Below are positions 7,945-16,720 of a DNA stretch of 64,000 nucleotides, one piece after another (the stretch's first letter is position 1; each line of letters starts with the position of its first letter). The notes beneath the pieces were generated by a model that was not told where the DNA came from, ran no database searches, and worked only from the letters and a program-made list of their open reading frames with translations. The stretch comes from Sphingobium cloacae (GTDB lineage Bacteria; Pseudomonadota; Alphaproteobacteria; Sphingomonadales; Sphingomonadaceae): contig NZ_AP017656.1 of NCBI RefSeq assembly GCF_002355855.1, positions 248,001 to 312,000 of the forward strand, given 5' to 3'. Position numbers and translations under genes: made by a program.

Positions 7945-8268
7945 ATGGCGATTGCCGCACCTTACCCTCCGAGCCGCATGGCCTCGCTCTCTGTCGCGGC
8001 CGTGCTAATCCTGCTGCTGGGTTACGGCGCGGCGTCATTGGCGGGCCTTATCGAGCGGTGGGGCGCGTCGCCGGGCGGATTGGGCGTGCTGGCAGGCTGG
8101 ATGGCGCTGGCCGCGCTCGCGCTTCCTCTGATGCGTGCGCGACCTACACGGCGCGCGATGGCGATGCTCAGTTCTCATCGAGCGATCGTTGAGCGCGTAC
8201 ACCAGCGGCAAGACGGAAGCTGCATTCGATGCGGAAGGGTTCACGTTCACCCTCCATGCACGCCTTGA
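7945..8268 (+). CDS. Small predicted membrane protein of unknown function
   Basis: I do not recognise this 107-residue protein. Two hydrophobic stretches are visible, about residues 13-36 and 45-64, each long enough to span the inner membrane. They are followed by a basic segment and a short Cys/His-containing C-terminus (CIRCGRVHVHPPC) that could bind metal or could be fortuitous. It precedes the receiver-domain gene by 30 bp on the same strand. No convincing ribosome-binding site is visible, so it may not be a real gene. Confidence 0.4.
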   Translation: MAIAAPYPPSRMASLSVAAVLILLLGYGAASLAGLIERWGASPGGLGVLAGWMALAALALPLMRARPTRRAMAMLSSHRAIVERVHQRQDGSCIRCGRVHVHPPCTP

Positions 8269-8298
8269 AGACGTCTCGATCAATGATGGAAACAATTA

Positions 8299-8676
8299 GT
8301 GGGCCAGCGTAAGCCGATTGCGAACAAGACGATCCTGATCGTGGAAGACGAAGCCATCCTCAGGTTCGATCTGGTCGACTTCTTCGAACATGCAGGTTGG
8401 AAAGTGTTCGAGGCCACGAATGCCGAGAGCGCCATCGAATTGCTCGATCGTCACAGGGAGATCGGCGCTGTTCTGACGGACGTCAACATGCCTGGGTCGA
8501 TGGACGGCCTTGCACTCGCTCATCACGTGCGCGGGCGCTATCCGCCAACCGTCCTGTTCGTGGTGTCGGGCAACGTGCCCCTGGACAGCGAGGATCTGCC
8601 GGTCCGAACCGCGTTCATGCCCAAGCCGTTCGATCCGCATCGCCTGCTTCGCGAACTGGAGGCGGCAAGTCTGTGA
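8299..8676 (+). CDS. Single-domain response regulator (CheY-like receiver)
   Basis: A 125-residue stand-alone receiver domain with no output domain. It has the acidic pocket (VEDEA), the phosphoacceptor Asp in LTDVNMPG, the switch Ser in VVSGN and the conserved Lys in MPKPFDP. A GTG start is used, because the ATG codons just upstream are out of frame. Orphan receivers of this type are common in sphingomonads and relay phosphate from HWE or other hybrid histidine kinases. No kinase is encoded nearby, so the partner is unknown. Confidence 0.85.
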   Translation: MGQRKPIANKTILIVEDEAILRFDLVDFFEHAGWKVFEATNAESAIELLDRHREIGAVLTDVNMPGSMDGLALAHHVRGRYPPTVLFVVSGNVPLDSEDLPVRTAFMPKPFDPHRLLRELEAASL

Positions 8677-8742
8677 CGGGGGGCTAACCTTAACTGCACA
8701 GGACTCCGGCGGAGGAAGGCGTTCACGCCGGTGCCAGTGCCG

Positions 8743-9420
8743 TCACATCGCCCGCGCCATTTCCCGGTCGATCTGCTGGACCGCGGTGACGAAGGCGAAC
8801 AGCTTCTGCGGGTCGAGCTGACCACCCGTCCGGACGCCGGAGCACAGGTCGACACCATAGGGGCGAACCTGCCCGATCGCTTCCGCCACGTTAGCGGCGG
8901 TCAGGCCCCCGGCAAGAAACACCGGCTTCTCGGTCGCACGGACGAAAGCGGCGCTGACCGCCCAGTCATGCGCGCGGCCGGTTCCGCCCAGCTCAGCGAC
9001 CGGGGCGTTGGGCCTGCCGGAGTCGAGCAGGAAGGCATGAACGCAAGGCTCATAGGCCGGGATCAGCTGTAGCGCTTCCGGCCCTTCGACGTGGATGACC
9101 TGTATCCGGCGGACGTGCGGCTCCAGCGCTGCCAGCTTGCCCGACTCCGCGGGATCGATGTGCGACACGATCTGGACCGCCGACGGAGCGGTCGCGCGGA
9201 CATGGGCGGAGATGGCGTCGGCGGTCGTCTCGGATGTCAGCAGGAAGGTGGCCACCGGCGGTGGCACGAGCGCCGTCACCTCTGCGATCGCCCTGTCGGA
9301 GATCGGACCGGGACCAGAGGGCATGCGTGCTACCAGCCCCAGCGCATCCGCCCCCGCGGCGATCGCGATCCGCGCTTCATCCGGCGAGGCGATGCAGCAA
9401 ATCTTTATACGAGTTCTCAT
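8743..9420 (-). CDS. TrpF-like phosphoribosylanthranilate isomerase family protein
   Basis: A (beta/alpha)8-barrel protein of 226 residues. It begins with RIKICCI, the TrpF start motif in which the first Cys is the catalytic general base. It contains HAFLLDS, where the Asp is the general acid, GGTGRAHDW, FLAGGLTAANV and a phosphate-binding end GVDLCSGVRT. All active-site elements of TrpF are therefore present, although the usual KICG reads KICC. The upstream frame to 9543 is ignored because homology starts at the Met at 9420. It is not next to trpB/trpA, the common arrangement, but follows a DUF4403 lipoprotein gene by 80 bp. It may be a paralogue with a shifted substrate or the only TrpF of the strain. 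Confidence 0.8.
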   Translation of the reverse strand: MRTRIKICCIASPDEARIAIAAGADALGLVARMPSGPGPISDRAIAEVTALVPPPVATFLLTSETTADAISAHVRATAPSAVQIVSHIDPAESGKLAALEPHVRRIQVIHVEGPEALQLIPAYEPCVHAFLLDSGRPNAPVAELGGTGRAHDWAVSAAFVRATEKPVFLAGGLTAANVAEAIGQVRPYGVDLCSGVRTGGQLDPQKLFAFVTAVQQIDREMARAM

Positions 9421-9500
9421 GGGATGGAGACATGCCGCCAGGCCGATGCAAGGGCAATGCGCCGGTCCGTGCCGGTTGCCGTCGTGAGGTCGGGCGTCCT

Positions 9501-11063
9501 CTATCGTGGAGCAAGGCGGATCGTGGCCGTGCCGCGCCCCCATACGGGAAGGTACACGCCTTGCCCCGCCGCCTTCAGCTGGCCCGTGCGCACGTCCGTG
9601 ATGTGGGCGCGCACGATCAGGTCGCCGATCCGCTTCTCGTCGATCGCACGGGTGATCTTGGCGAGCAGCTCGTCGAAATCCTTTTCGAAGTTCTGCGTCA
9701 GCGCGGCGGACACGGTGCTGGAGATGCCGGGGGCGTTGACGAGCTTCAGAAGCAGGCTTGTTCGGACCGAGTCGGTCACACCTGCGACGGTGAGATCGTC
9801 AAACGCGACACGGCGATCATTGACGGCGTTGCGCGGCGTGGCGGTAAGCCAGATCGTGCCCCGCGAAGGCTCCCCGCCTTCGGCTGCCGCACTGAAGCGG
9901 AGCCCGACCGCGATCTTGCCGCCCGTCGTGCCGTAGATGGTCACCTGGTAAAACTGCGCGCGCACCGCACCGACACCGGGCACCTCGAAGGGGCGGCGGG
10001 AACGCTTCACCAATGCCTTTGCGAGCACCGGCTCCAGCTGACGATAGTCGGCGATGACGGGTATGGCGAACAGGATGCGGCCGGGTCCAGGCTGCATGCG
10101 CGTCATGGCGGGGAGCGGCTGGCGCTGCGGATCAGGCGGCCGATCGCCGACAAAGGTCTCCGTCCCCGCCGTCAGCCCCAGCGCCAGGTTCACCCGATTG
10201 CGCGAAATAGTGTAGCCTCCGTAGCTCAACTGTCGGGGAGTGATCCGCATCCACACCGGCGGGTTCGCCCGGTTCAGCTGGACGGAGGTGAACGCCGCGC
10301 CCCACACCTGCGCGATCTGCTCGCGCAGCTGCAATCTGCCGAGCTCCTGCGGCAGAGTGTGCTCCAGGCGCGCGACGACGCCGGCGAGCTTGGCGTCGGC
10401 CTTGCTGGTGAACTCGATACGCTGGCCCAGGAAGTCGACGTGCGGCTCGTCGGTCCAGTCGTAGGCGATCGATACCGTTGCGCGCGGCGACCAGTCGCCG
10501 GCGATGTCGAGCCTGGCTACTGCCCGAACGCGGGCGTCCGCCTCGGCTGTTTCCCGGCTGAGCACGCCTCCCACGTCCCGGGCGCTGATCGCGGCGTGAA
10601 GCGGCATGGTGACGGTGATCGTTTTGCCCGAGCCCTCCAGCACCAACGGCCCTCGGACTACGGTGCCCGTGATGCGGCACCGGATCGCGGGCGTCTTAAT
10701 TCTCGCAAAGAGGATCTTGACCTTCTTCGGCGGGACGCAGGTCTGCTCCGGCTTGTCGATTGACCAAAGGCGACGCGGAACCGCCTTTTCGAGAGTTGCC
10801 GCCAGCTTGCCCAGGTCCGCGACGATCGGCACGTCGATGGTGGAGGTCTGCGGCGGTACGCTGATCGTGTCCTTCGCTCGCGGAGGCGCCTCGCGAGGAG
10901 TTCGGTCGCAGCCAGTGAGGATGGCAACGCAGAGCAGAGCGAACACGATCGAGGCGCGGGAGACGTCGCTTTTGCGCAAGGAAAACCTCGCAATTCGGTC
11001 TGCCGCTTCAGATTTCGACTTAACCGGCATTGGAACGGCTTCAAGAGCCGCCATGTTCATCAT
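9501..11063 (-). CDS. DUF4403 family lipoprotein
   Basis: About 520 residues. After a basic N-terminus comes a lipoprotein signal peptide with hydrophobic core and lipobox (VFALLCVAILTGC), so the mature protein is probably lipid-anchored in the periplasm. The rest matches the DUF4403 family: beta-rich repeats with segments such as PLHAAISARDVGG and VDFLGQRIEF. Function is unknown for the family; the repeated beta structure suggests lipid or envelope binding, which is inference. Several Met codons cluster at 11054-11063 and another lies at 11030; the shortest already includes the full signal peptide, so the start is uncertain by about ten residues. Confidence 0.75.
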   Translation of the reverse strand: MMNMAALEAVPMPVKSKSEAADRIARFSLRKSDVSRASIVFALLCVAILTGCDRTPREAPPRAKDTISVPPQTSTIDVPIVADLGKLAATLEKAVPRRLWSIDKPEQTCVPPKKVKILFARIKTPAIRCRITGTVVRGPLVLEGSGKTITVTMPLHAAISARDVGGVLSRETAEADARVRAVARLDIAGDWSPRATVSIAYDWTDEPHVDFLGQRIEFTSKADAKLAGVVARLEHTLPQELGRLQLREQIAQVWGAAFTSVQLNRANPPVWMRITPRQLSYGGYTISRNRVNLALGLTAGTETFVGDRPPDPQRQPLPAMTRMQPGPGRILFAIPVIADYRQLEPVLAKALVKRSRRPFEVPGVGAVRAQFYQVTIYGTTGGKIAVGLRFSAAAEGGEPSRGTIWLTATPRNAVNDRRVAFDDLTVAGVTDSVRTSLLLKLVNAPGISSTVSAALTQNFEKDFDELLAKITRAIDEKRIGDLIVRAHITDVRTGQLKAAGQGVYLPVWGRGTATIRLAPR

Positions 11064-11131
11064 CGCCGCGTACCTCCAGACGTCCGAGCGGCCACCTCTC
11101 CAGCAGAGCGCCGAGGTGCGTCGCAAGAAAG

Positions 11132-11156
11132 GGAACCGTTCCGTTTCCTTATCGTT
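11132..11156 (+). promoter_or_regulatory. EcfG-type general stress promoter for the DUF4142 gene
   Basis: GGAAC at 11132-11136 and CGTT at 11153-11156 are separated by exactly 16 bases, the alphaproteobacterial sigma-EcfG consensus. The promoter lies 50 bp before the DUF4142 start codon on the same strand. DUF4142 genes are common members of this regulon. Confidence 0.75.
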
Positions 11157-11205
11157 CGACCCGTTGATTTCGGTCAATGCCTGACAACACCAACGGAGAA
11201 CCTCG

Positions 11206-11775
11206 ATGAAGATTGCGATTGTCGCTGCGCTGCTCACCCTGGCGCCGGTACCAGTGCTGGCGCAGGCCGTTTCGCCCGCCACTTCGGGAACAATGACCAG
11301 CGCTGACGTCGGCGTCTCGCCGATCGCGAGCCAGAGCGGACCCAATTACGTGCTCGCTGCGGCCGATGCGAACCTTTACCAGATCAAGGCCGCGCAGCTT
11401 GCCGCGACGCGCGCGCAGAGAGACGACGTCAAGGCCTATGCAAAGCGCGTGCTGGCGGAAACGCAGAGCAGCCACAAGGCGCTGCTGGCGGCGCTGAAGA
11501 ATGATCAGCGCACGATCAAGGCGCCGTCCTCGAGCCTGTCCGCCGACCGCGCTGCCCTCCTCAAGCTGCTCCAGAAGGCGCCCAAGAGCGCCTTTGACAA
11601 TCTGTATCTGACGCAGTCCGCGCAGGTTCAGCAGGCCGCCTGGGCCGTGCACAAGGGTTACGCGCAGGACGGGACCGACCCGGCGCTGCAGCAGGTCGCC
11701 GGCACCGCGGTCCCGGTGCTGGAAAACGAGCTCACCACCGGCAAGTCGCTTACTCCCTCCGGGCTTGCAGGATAG
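11206..11775 (+). CDS. DUF4142 family exported protein
   Basis: The 189-residue protein starts with a Sec signal peptide (MKIAIVAALLTLAPVPVLAQA, cleavage near residue 20) and then shows the helical DUF4142 domain. That domain is ferritin-like and marked here by FMxxAADANLYQIKAAQLA-type sequence and YAKRVLAETQSSHKALL. It is expected in the periplasm. Function is not established; members are induced by general stress. An EcfG promoter precedes the gene at 11132-11156 and a good GGAG ribosome site lies near 11196. Confidence 0.85.
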   Translation: MKIAIVAALLTLAPVPVLAQAVSPATSGTMTSADVGVSPIASQSGPNYVLAAADANLYQIKAAQLAATRAQRDDVKAYAKRVLAETQSSHKALLAALKNDQRTIKAPSSSLSADRAALLKLLQKAPKSAFDNLYLTQSAQVQQAAWAVHKGYAQDGTDPALQQVAGTAVPVLENELTTGKSLTPSGLAG

Positions 11776-11790
11776 GTGATACCCACCGGG

Positions 11791-11820
11791 CCAGGTCGAT
11801 GAAGCCCCCTTTAGACCTGG
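11791..11820. terminator. Stem-loop between convergent genes
   Basis: CCAGGTC and GACCTGG form a 7-bp stem with a 16-base loop between the ends of the convergent DUF4142 and MarR genes. There is no clear T-tract, so it is only a weak terminator candidate. Confidence 0.35.
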
Positions 11821-11841
11821 TCCGGTACCTGTTTATGGCGA

Positions 11842-12360
11842 TTATTGACGGGAGTGCAGCCTGCGGAACTGGTCCCGTGCTTCACCGCGCATGAGATGCT
11901 GCATTACGATCCAGTAGCCCGTGACGGCTGTCTCTCCTGCCGCCTGATACGCGTTCGCCATGTTACGCCTGAGCTCCTCGAACAGCGCGTGCTCGAGCGC
12001 ACGTCCCTCGTCGGTGAGCGACAGCAGCTTCTGCCGTCGATCGCGCTCCCCGACACGTCCGCAGACTAGCCCGCGGTCTATCAAATCCCGCATTACCCTG
12101 CCGAGCGATTGCTTTGTGACGCAGAGAACGTCCAGTAGTTCGCTGACTGAGATTTCCGGGTACCTGCCGAGGAAGTACAGGGCGCGGTGATGCGCCCGTC
12201 CGAGGGTACGCGTTGCCAGCTCGGCGTCGGCATGCGCCAGATGGGATCTGTGGGCAAAGAACATCAGATCCATTCCTCCCCTGATCGCGTCATCACGCAG
12301 ATACTGGGCAGGAGGCGGCAGAAGCGGAGCCGTCACGCGGTCGGTGCCCTCCCCTCGCAT
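11842..12360 (-). CDS. MarR-family transcriptional regulator
   Basis: About 172 residues with a winged helix-turn-helix: ALYFLGRYPEISVSELLD, then a recognition-helix region SLGRVMRDLIDRGLV and a wing with GERDRRQKLLSLT, the classical MarR DxRxxxLxLT motif. The Met at 12360 is preferred because the longer frame to 12489 runs into the neighbouring efflux gene. It is the last gene of the adaptor/MFS/outer-membrane-factor operon and probably represses that operon in response to a phenolic or lipophilic ligand. The likely operator is upstream of the adaptor gene around 16600-16630. Confidence 0.82.
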   Translation of the reverse strand: MRGEGTDRVTAPLLPPPAQYLRDDAIRGGMDLMFFAHRSHLAHADAELATRTLGRAHHRALYFLGRYPEISVSELLDVLCVTKQSLGRVMRDLIDRGLVCGRVGERDRRQKLLSLTDEGRALEHALFEELRRNMANAYQAAGETAVTGYWIVMQHLMRGEARDQFRRLHSRQ

Positions 12361-12373
12361 CGCTGCAAGACTG

Positions 12374-13801
12374 TCACTGCTGGCTCCATCCAAGTCCCAT
12401 CGCCTTTTGGAGGGCGATAAAGGCACGATCAAGTTCGCCGGTCGCTTCCAGCACTGACTGGTCGGCAGCCAGCGCCGCGCGTTCGGCATCGATGGACGTG
12501 GTCAGCGGTATCGCTCCCTGTGCATATCGCTGCCCGGCATAGGTCGCTGACTGTCTGGCACCGTTACGGCTCGCGACAGACGAAAACAGGTTACGGCGCT
12601 GATTGCCGAAGCGGGTCAGGCTGGTTTCAGCATCAGACAGCGCGCCGAGAACCGCCTTGCGGTATTGTGCTTCCGCCTCGTCTCGGTCAGCCCGCGCCTG
12701 CTCGACCCGGGCACGATTACGGCCGAAGTCGAGAAAGCTCCAGCTGATCCGCGGCAGGAGCAGGCCCGCGACGCTGTCAGGATCAACCACATCGGCGATA
12801 TTGGGACCACCGAGCCCGATGATCCCCATAATGCTGACCGATGGGAACTGCCGGGCGACGTTGACCCCGATCTGCGCGTTCGATGCCGCCAGCTGCCGCT
12901 CGGCTGCGCGAATGTCAGGCCGGCGTCGCAGCATCGCGGCCGGGTCGCCGATCGCGACAGTTCCTGGGATCATCGGGATCGGGGCAGGAGTGGACAGCAA
13001 GGCATCGTGTGTTCCGGGCTCGTCGCCGGTGAGCAGGGCAAGCTGGTCGAGCGTGGTCGCGATCTGTCCCTCGAGCGGCAACAGCCCGGCCTCCGTGCGG
13101 GTCAGCTCGGTCTTCAGCCGAACCACCTCGTCGCGCGACGATGCACCGCGTTGTTCGCGCTGTTGAAGCAGGGCGAGTGATCGCTGTTGAAGCTGCGCGG
13201 AGCGGCGAGCCAGGATCAGGCGCTGCTGAAGTTCGCGCAGAGTCACATAATTCTGGGCAACCTCCGCCGACAGACGAACCTGCGCATCAGCTTTATTGGC
13301 TTCGGCCGCCTGAGCCTGGGCCTCGGCACCTTCGGCAGCGCGGCGTCGCGCGCCGAACAGATCGATCTCCCACGATGCGTCCAGGCCGGCATTATAGAAC
13401 TCGGCCCTGATACGATCGGATTGCTCGCCTTGCGTCGGCAGCGCGAGCGAGCCTGCGGGAAGATCGGCGACGATCGCAGTGCCTGACGCCGACACGGTGG
13501 GAAGCTGGTTCGCGCGCTGTTCGCGCAAGCTGGCGCGCGCCTTGCGGATGCGCGCCTCGGCGATCGCCACGTCCGGATTGGAGGCAAGCGCGCGGTTGAC
13601 CAGGGTCGTGAGCTGCGGGTCGCCCATGCCTTCCCACCAGCGTGCGATAGGGAGCTGCGGTGACGTGACTGCCTGATCTGCGCGGCGAAATGTCGATCCG
13701 GAGCGCTCCCCACTCGCGACGCCCGGCGGCCCTCCATAGTTGGGCCCGACGACGCATCCGGTCAGGAGGGCGGGCAGAATGGCCCAGCTGAGTCGCTTCA
13801 T
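12374..13801 (-). CDS. Outer-membrane efflux lipoprotein, NodT/OprM type
   Basis: The 475-residue protein has a lipoprotein signal (LPALLTGC, modified Cys at about residue 16) and two OEP repeats rich in long helices. It contains the diagnostic WWEGMGDPQL near residue 60 and the LRRRPDIRAAERQL motif in the second half. It forms the TolC-like trimeric exit duct for the adjacent pump. The start ATG overlaps the MFS stop at 13801, so the two are translationally coupled. Unlike the second copy at 47033-48438, this gene is intact. Confidence 0.88.
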   Translation of the reverse strand: MKRLSWAILPALLTGCVVGPNYGGPPGVASGERSGSTFRRADQAVTSPQLPIARWWEGMGDPQLTTLVNRALASNPDVAIAEARIRKARASLREQRANQLPTVSASGTAIVADLPAGSLALPTQGEQSDRIRAEFYNAGLDASWEIDLFGARRRAAEGAEAQAQAAEANKADAQVRLSAEVAQNYVTLRELQQRLILARRSAQLQQRSLALLQQREQRGASSRDEVVRLKTELTRTEAGLLPLEGQIATTLDQLALLTGDEPGTHDALLSTPAPIPMIPGTVAIGDPAAMLRRRPDIRAAERQLAASNAQIGVNVARQFPSVSIMGIIGLGGPNIADVVDPDSVAGLLLPRISWSFLDFGRNRARVEQARADRDEAEAQYRKAVLGALSDAETSLTRFGNQRRNLFSSVASRNGARQSATYAGQRYAQGAIPLTTSIDAERAALAADQSVLEATGELDRAFIALQKAMGLGWSQQ

Positions 13802-15327
13802 CAGTGCATCGCCATCTGCGTGTCGGAGGAGATCGGGCGGAGGAACAGTGCCAGCGGCGTCGTGACCGCGATCGCAACGCCGAGCGCGAAGAACAGGTCA
13901 TTATAGGCCATAACGGTGGACTGCTCCAGGAGTTGACCCGCAAGCTGCCGATAGGCGCCGGCTTCGCCGGACGGCATGGCCATAGCCTTCGCGAACCATT
14001 CCTGCGTGGTCGCTGCATTGGCCGACACCGTTTCGCCCAGCCGATTGAAGTGGAGAAAGGTCTGCCGGTCCTGGAGGGTCGCCATCATGGCAAGGCCGAT
14101 CGATCCGCCGAGATTGCGCCCCGCATTGAACAGCGCGGACGCATCACCAGCATCCTCGGGTGCTACAGCGCTGATCGCTGCCTGGTTGAGGAACATCATG
14201 GCGAAGATCTGCCCGAAGCCCCGGACGAGCTGTGAACCCGTCAGGTCGCCCCCAGCCGACTGCGCGGTGAGGTGCCAGTCCATGGCGCAGCTGACGCCGA
14301 TCAGCGTCATGCCGACGAAAACCGCCAGGCGAACGTCAAGATATTTGAACGCTAGCGGCAGGAACGGCATCAGCATCAGGGCGGGGATACCGGAGACGAA
14401 GACCACCTTGCCCGATTGCAGCGCGCTATAATCCGCCATCGACGAGAGGAACTGGGGGATGAGAAAGGTCACGCCGTAGAGCACGACGCCGATGATGAGG
14501 CTGAGGACGAATACGCTACCGAAGGAGCGGCTGAAGATCAGCGACAACTTGAGCACGGGATGCGCGGAGCGGACCTGTCCGATCGTGATGAGCGCGAAGC
14601 CGAAGACCGTGGCGATCGCGAGTTTCACGATCATGGCGGACTCGAACCACATCTCGCGCTGCCCCTCCTCGAGCATGACGGTGAGCGCACCCAGGCCGAT
14701 CGCGAGTCCCGCGATCCCGAACCAGTCGGCATGGCGTAGCTGGTCGAGCCGCAGATGCTCGTGCTTGAGCCCGAACAGCAGGAGGAGGACAAGCCCTGCA
14801 CAGACCGGCACATTTAGAAAGAAGGCGTAATGCCAGCTGTAATTGTCGGTGAGCCAACCGCCGATGATCGGCCCGAGCACCGGACCAAGGATTGCGGTGC
14901 CGCCGAACGCGGCGGTGCCGATCGGCTGCTGCGACGGCGGCAGCCGTGTCGCGATGATGGTCATGGCGGTCGGGATCAGTGCACCGCCGGTGAAGCCTTG
15001 GCCCACGCGGCCAGCGATCATCATCGGCAGCGTCGTCGAGATCCCGCACACGATGGAAAAGCCAGTGAAGCTGACCGCTGCCCCCAGAAGGAAGTTGCGC
15101 AGGCCGAACAGGCGCACGAGAAAGGGGCTGAGCGGTATCATGACGATCTCTGCCACGAGATAGGAGGTCGCGACCCAGGTGCCCTCGGTGCCGCTCGCGC
15201 CGATCTCGCCCTGAATGGTGGGCAAGGCCGCATTGACGATCGAGATGTCGAGCAGCGCCATGAAGGACCCAATCGTGCCCGCCGCGACGGCGAGCCAGTC
15301 GCGCAGGCCGGCGCGTTCGGCCGCCAT
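13801..15327 (-). CDS. MFS multidrug transporter, DHA2 family (EmrB-like)
   Basis: The 508-residue protein has 14 predicted membrane helices, as in EmrB/QacA proton antiporters. It has the N-terminal motif LDISIVNAALPTIQGEIG in helix 1, GRVGQGFTGGALIP in helix 4-5 and PVLGPIIGGWLTDN (motif C). It exports hydrophobic compounds or anionic uncouplers together with an adaptor and an outer-membrane factor. It overlaps both flanking genes by 1-4 bases. The upstream adaptor gene carries an in-frame stop, which may leave this transporter without its periplasmic partner. Confidence 0.9.
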   Translation of the reverse strand: MAAERAGLRDWLAVAAGTIGSFMALLDISIVNAALPTIQGEIGASGTEGTWVATSYLVAEIVMIPLSPFLVRLFGLRNFLLGAAVSFTGFSIVCGISTTLPMMIAGRVGQGFTGGALIPTAMTIIATRLPPSQQPIGTAAFGGTAILGPVLGPIIGGWLTDNYSWHYAFFLNVPVCAGLVLLLLFGLKHEHLRLDQLRHADWFGIAGLAIGLGALTVMLEEGQREMWFESAMIVKLAIATVFGFALITIGQVRSAHPVLKLSLIFSRSFGSVFVLSLIIGVVLYGVTFLIPQFLSSMADYSALQSGKVVFVSGIPALMLMPFLPLAFKYLDVRLAVFVGMTLIGVSCAMDWHLTAQSAGGDLTGSQLVRGFGQIFAMMFLNQAAISAVAPEDAGDASALFNAGRNLGGSIGLAMMATLQDRQTFLHFNRLGETVSANAATTQEWFAKAMAMPSGEAGAYRQLAGQLLEQSTVMAYNDLFFALGVAIAVTTPLALFLRPISSDTQMAMH

Positions 15328-16595
15328 CAGCGCGTGCCCTGCGTCTCGCCGCGCTTCAGCCGCTCGGTTTCCTGCTTGATCCGGTCACGACTTCCCTTTG
15401 CGCTGATCGTGTCGACCGTGACCTCGACCGACAAACCGGGACGCAGCACCCAGCGCGACTCCGGCCCCGCTTCAATGCTGATCCGCACGGGCACTCGCTG
15501 AACGATCTTGGTGAAGTTCCCGGTCGCGTTCTCGGGCGGGATGAGCGAGAACTGCGCGCCTGTGCCTGGCGAGAAGCTCGCAACCCGGCCGCGCAGTTCG
15601 GCGCTGTCCAGTGCATCCACGTTGATGGTCACGGGTTGCCCGACGCGCATCAGCGCGACCTGGGTTTACTTGAAATTGGCCTCGATGTAGAGTTGATCGA
15701 CTGGCACCACCGACATCAGCCGGGTCGCCGGCTGGACATATTGCCCGGCCCGGACCGCCTTGTCGGCGACAACGCCGTCGATGCTGCTGCGGATCTCGAC
15801 CGCACCGAGGTCCGTCGAGGCGCGCGCAAGCTGCGCCTGAGCGGTGCCGCGTTGTGCTTCCGCCTGAACGATGCGAGCCGCTTGGGTCGCAACACTGCGA
15901 CGGGCGGCAAGGTAGGCGGCTCGCTGTGCGCGCAGCTCCGCGGCGGCTCGATCGCGCTGCAGGACGAGGTTGGCGAGGCGCTCGCGCGATTCGGCGCCGG
16001 AGCGGGCGAGCGGCTCGTAGCGCTGGACCTCCCGCTCGGCAGCGACCGCTGCCGCCTCGGCGCTCGCGACCTGGGCTGCGGCCTGTCCGACTCCGGCCTG
16101 CTGCTCGTCGAACGTCCGCTGCGCGGCGCGGATGTTGGCTGCGGCCGCCGCGATCTGGGCCTGTGCCTGTTCGACATTGGCGCGGTAGTCGCGGGGATCA
16201 AGCACGGCCAGCAGTTGGCCGCGCCGGACGGGCTGGTTGTCGGCGACTAGGACGCGCTCGACATAGCCGCCGACTTTTGGCGAGACGGTCACGAAGTCCG
16301 CGCGCACATAGGCGTTGTTGGTCGACTGCAGGTACTGGCCGCTCGCGCGGTAGTTCATGTACCAGGCGATTGCAGCTATGATGCCGGCGACAAGCGCGGC
16401 GACAAAGACGTAGCGGACGATAGGATAGCGCTCGAGAGGGCTGAGCTTGTCGTCCTCGTCTGCGTTGTTGTCCTTCTGGTCGTCGTTCCCTGCCTCGGAT
16501 CGAGGCTGGTCGGACCCCCGTTCATCTCGATCCTGCTTGTCGGATCCCTGCTTGTCGGACCTTTGCTCGCCGGATTCGGCCTGCGTGTCAGCCAC
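15327..16595 (-). pseudogene. EmrA/HlyD-type efflux adaptor interrupted by an in-frame stop
   Basis: Reading from the GTG at 16593-16595 there are 309 codons: a cytoplasmic acidic/charged N-terminus, one membrane helix (about residues 60-80), the lipoyl and coiled-coil hairpin region, and the start of the beta-barrel domain ending in QLYIEANFK. A TAA at 15666-15668 follows. The same frame then continues without interruption (TQVALMRVGQPVTIN) to a stop overlapping the MFS start, giving the rest of the beta-barrel. The intact family sequence at this point is FKETQ, so one base change from GAA to TAA explains the lesion. The adaptor should be non-functional unless the stop is read through or is a sequencing error. 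A second start at 15650 would only make a fragment. Confidence 0.82.
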
Positions 16596-16610
16596 TCTGC
16601 AACCTTGTAA

Positions 16611-16623
16611 TATGTAAACCGTA
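16611..16623 (-). promoter_or_regulatory. 13-bp motif upstream of efflux operon, shared with the MCE gene
   Basis: Read on the minus strand this is TACGGTTTACATA, located 16 bp upstream of the adaptor GTG. An identical 13-mer occurs at 39104-39116 upstream of the MCE gene on the plus strand. It may be a TetR/MarR operator half or a promoter element. Confidence 0.35.
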
Positions 16624-16720
16624 TCGTGTCCTAGCGGCGGGACAGGAGCGTTTCCACCACGTTTTCACGAACGGGTGGCCTCGGCGAGGACAGGCGGGAC
16701 GATTTTAAGCCCGTGGCATT

